Assembly: GCA_016710265.1 (NCBI GenBank)
Contig: JADJJL010000001.1
Span: 1,178,001-1,242,000 of the forward strand
Origin: Saprospiraceae bacterium
Lineage (GTDB): Bacteria; Bacteroidota; Bacteroidia; Chitinophagales; Saprospiraceae
DNA length: 64,000 nt
Direction: 5' to 3'
The notes beneath the pieces were generated by a model. That model searched no databases. It was not told where the DNA came from and worked only from the letters and a program-made list of their open reading frames with translations. Below, piece by piece: positions 63,061-64,000 of this stretch (the first letter of the stretch is position 1; each line of letters starts with the position of its first letter). A program made the position numbers and the translations under genes.

Positions 63061-64000
63061 TCGCTATGATTTGATGATTTTGTACAATGGATAAAATATA
63101 AACGCCAGAAACCAATCCTTCTGTATTCATTGAAAATGTGTTTTCACCCAATTGGGCAGTGCTGTTCAATAATTCTTTCTTTATGGTTCCGTCTTCACTC
63201 GTGCAGATCACCTTTGCTAAACCTGTTTGTGGTGCTTTAAAGCTGAATGAAATTCTTTTTTGAACAGGATTTGGCCAAACTTTTAATTGGGCTCCAGCAG
63301 TCAAATCCTTATTTGAAACAGGGCCTGAATCATGCACTTCAGCTGCGTGACTTTCCCATTCACCATCAAAACTACCATGCGCACTGGCCACCATTACACT
63401 GGGATTTGTTGTGCTATAATTTCGGCAAATACCGGAATAATCTCCCCATCGCTGTGTTTCATCTCCATTAAAACACTCCACTTCCCATAATCCTTTGACA
63501 TAGGTAGAACCAGACCAATCTAAATTATCATCGACATGGACAACACGTGATTGCGGATAGTCATCGGAAGCAGATCTTGTAAATAAGATCATTGCTGATT
63601 TGCCTGTTGTCGATGTGGCATAGGAAGCAATAGCAGGATACGCATAGTCATAATCCTCTAAACCAAAAGTTCCTTTTGTGGCTGTCCGGTTTTCCACATT
63701 GACCCTGTAATAATGAATTCCATTCCAGCCATTGGAAAGCTTAGCAGCATGTACAAAATGCACAAAACCATTCAAATAAAATCCACTCAAAGCCCTGCAA
63801 TCGCCAACATCTAAATTACAACTTGTTCCTTTTTGAAAAGCATCAGAGCCAACTTCATAAGGAAGGACTGTAATTTCATAATAAATCATTTCAGGGTTAT
63901 TATTCATATCATTTGTAAGATCATACAAAGCTATTTTATCTCCTTTAGCAGATTCTGTGGCAACCAGGTATACTCCCGGACCGTAGGTATTGTTCAATCC
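63035..64000 (-). CDS. T9SS cargo protein, C-terminal part (5' end outside window)
   Basis: The frame is open to the window edge; the TTG at 63997 is an internal Leu, so the gene is cut. The visible 320 residues hold a beta-rich part (RVNVENRTATKGTFGLEDYDYAYPAIASYAT, WGDYSGICRNY) and a type A sorting domain (VWPNPVQKRISFSF...GVYILSI). Probably a large secreted surface protein. The small lipoprotein gene overlaps its end by 26 bp. Confidence 0.75.
   Translation of the reverse strand, partial: GLNNTYGPGVYLVATESAKGDKIALYDLTNDMNNNPEMIYYEITVLPYEVGSDAFQKGTSCNLDVGDCRALSGFYLNGFVHFVHAAKLSNGWNGIHYYRVNVENRTATKGTFGLEDYDYAYPAIASYATSTTGKSAMILFTRSASDDYPQSRVVHVDDNLDWSGSTYVKGLWEVECFNGDETQRWGDYSGICRNYSTTNPSVMVASAHGSFDGEWESHAAEVHDSGPVSNKDLTAGAQLKVWPNPVQKRISFSFKAPQTGLAKVICTSEDGTIKKELLNSTAQLGENTFSMNTEGLVSGVYILSIVQNHQIIANEKIVIQH

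Noticed and set aside
1..64000. CRISPR arrays, tRNA or rRNA genes, integrases
   Set aside because: No regularly spaced repeats, no cloverleaf with a GGTTCGA-type T arm and no transposase or integrase motifs were seen by eye; a tRNA scan would be decisive.

Overview
The window is about 64 kb of AT-rich chromosome from a member of the Bacteroidota, most likely a Saprospiria-like lineage; the lineage is my inference. Three signs support the phylum. It carries type IX secretion (T9SS) components PorU and PorQ and seven cargo-type proteins with C-terminal sorting domains. Many genes are preceded by the Bacteroidota -7 box TAnnTTTG. It also holds families typical of the phylum (DUF4294, DUF4783, DUF6427, ribosomal protein THX, mevalonate-pathway MvaD). 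There are no CRISPR arrays, rRNAs, convincing tRNAs, insertion sequences or phage genes.

Layout. 1-6.0 kb: 3' part of ileS, then porQ, a MORN-repeat lipoprotein and a PpiD-like foldase. 6.2-9.8 kb: an exported protein, a serine hydrolase lipoprotein and a T9SS-exported beta-propeller. 10.3-12.9 kb: a four-gene regulatory operon (exported protein, membrane protein, histidine kinase, LuxR-type response regulator), preceded by an inverted-repeat operator whose exact core and spacing recur downstream of the operon. 13.3-16.9 kb: DUF4197 lipoprotein, T9SS cargo, rsmG and a glycosyltransferase, the last three overlapping. 17-22 kb: porU. 22-34.4 kb: a minus-strand run of a VpsJ-like protein, an acetyltransferase-like protein, trhO, a subtilisin-like protease and large surface proteins. 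34.6-44.6 kb: isoprenoid genes (polyprenyl synthase, mvaD), purQ, DsbD, HD, YitT, SDR and rhodanese genes. 44.6-50.2 kb: PASTA protein, THX, YceD/L32, RidA, trpS, a frameshifted FAH-family hydrolase. 50.3-55.9 kb: gpmI, Ig-like lipoprotein, lptB, two small lipoproteins, diacylglycerol kinase, lspA. 56-62.1 kb: two ArsR regulators, tsaB, a CtpA-type protease, a GT-C-like membrane protein, a YdeI-like protein and a thiol-oxidoreductase. 62.1-62.8 kb: a non-coding, GC-richer block full of inverted repeats. The window ends in a small lipoprotein and a truncated T9SS cargo.

How the genes fit together. Most of the content is housekeeping plus envelope biogenesis: lipoprotein maturation (lspA), LPS export (lptB), undecaprenyl/polyprenyl supply, disulfide handling (DsbD) and protein folding and export (PpiD-like, PorU, PorQ). 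A large output of T9SS surface proteins accompanies these. The most unusual signals are regulatory or structural rather than protein-coding: the duplicated operator-promoter unit around the LuxR/histidine kinase operon, the nested hairpin element near 62.4 kb, a 12-bp homopolymer inside the start region of the largest surface protein, and a -1 frameshift at an A7 run in the FAH hydrolase. Some homopolymer events could be assembly errors and are labelled as such.
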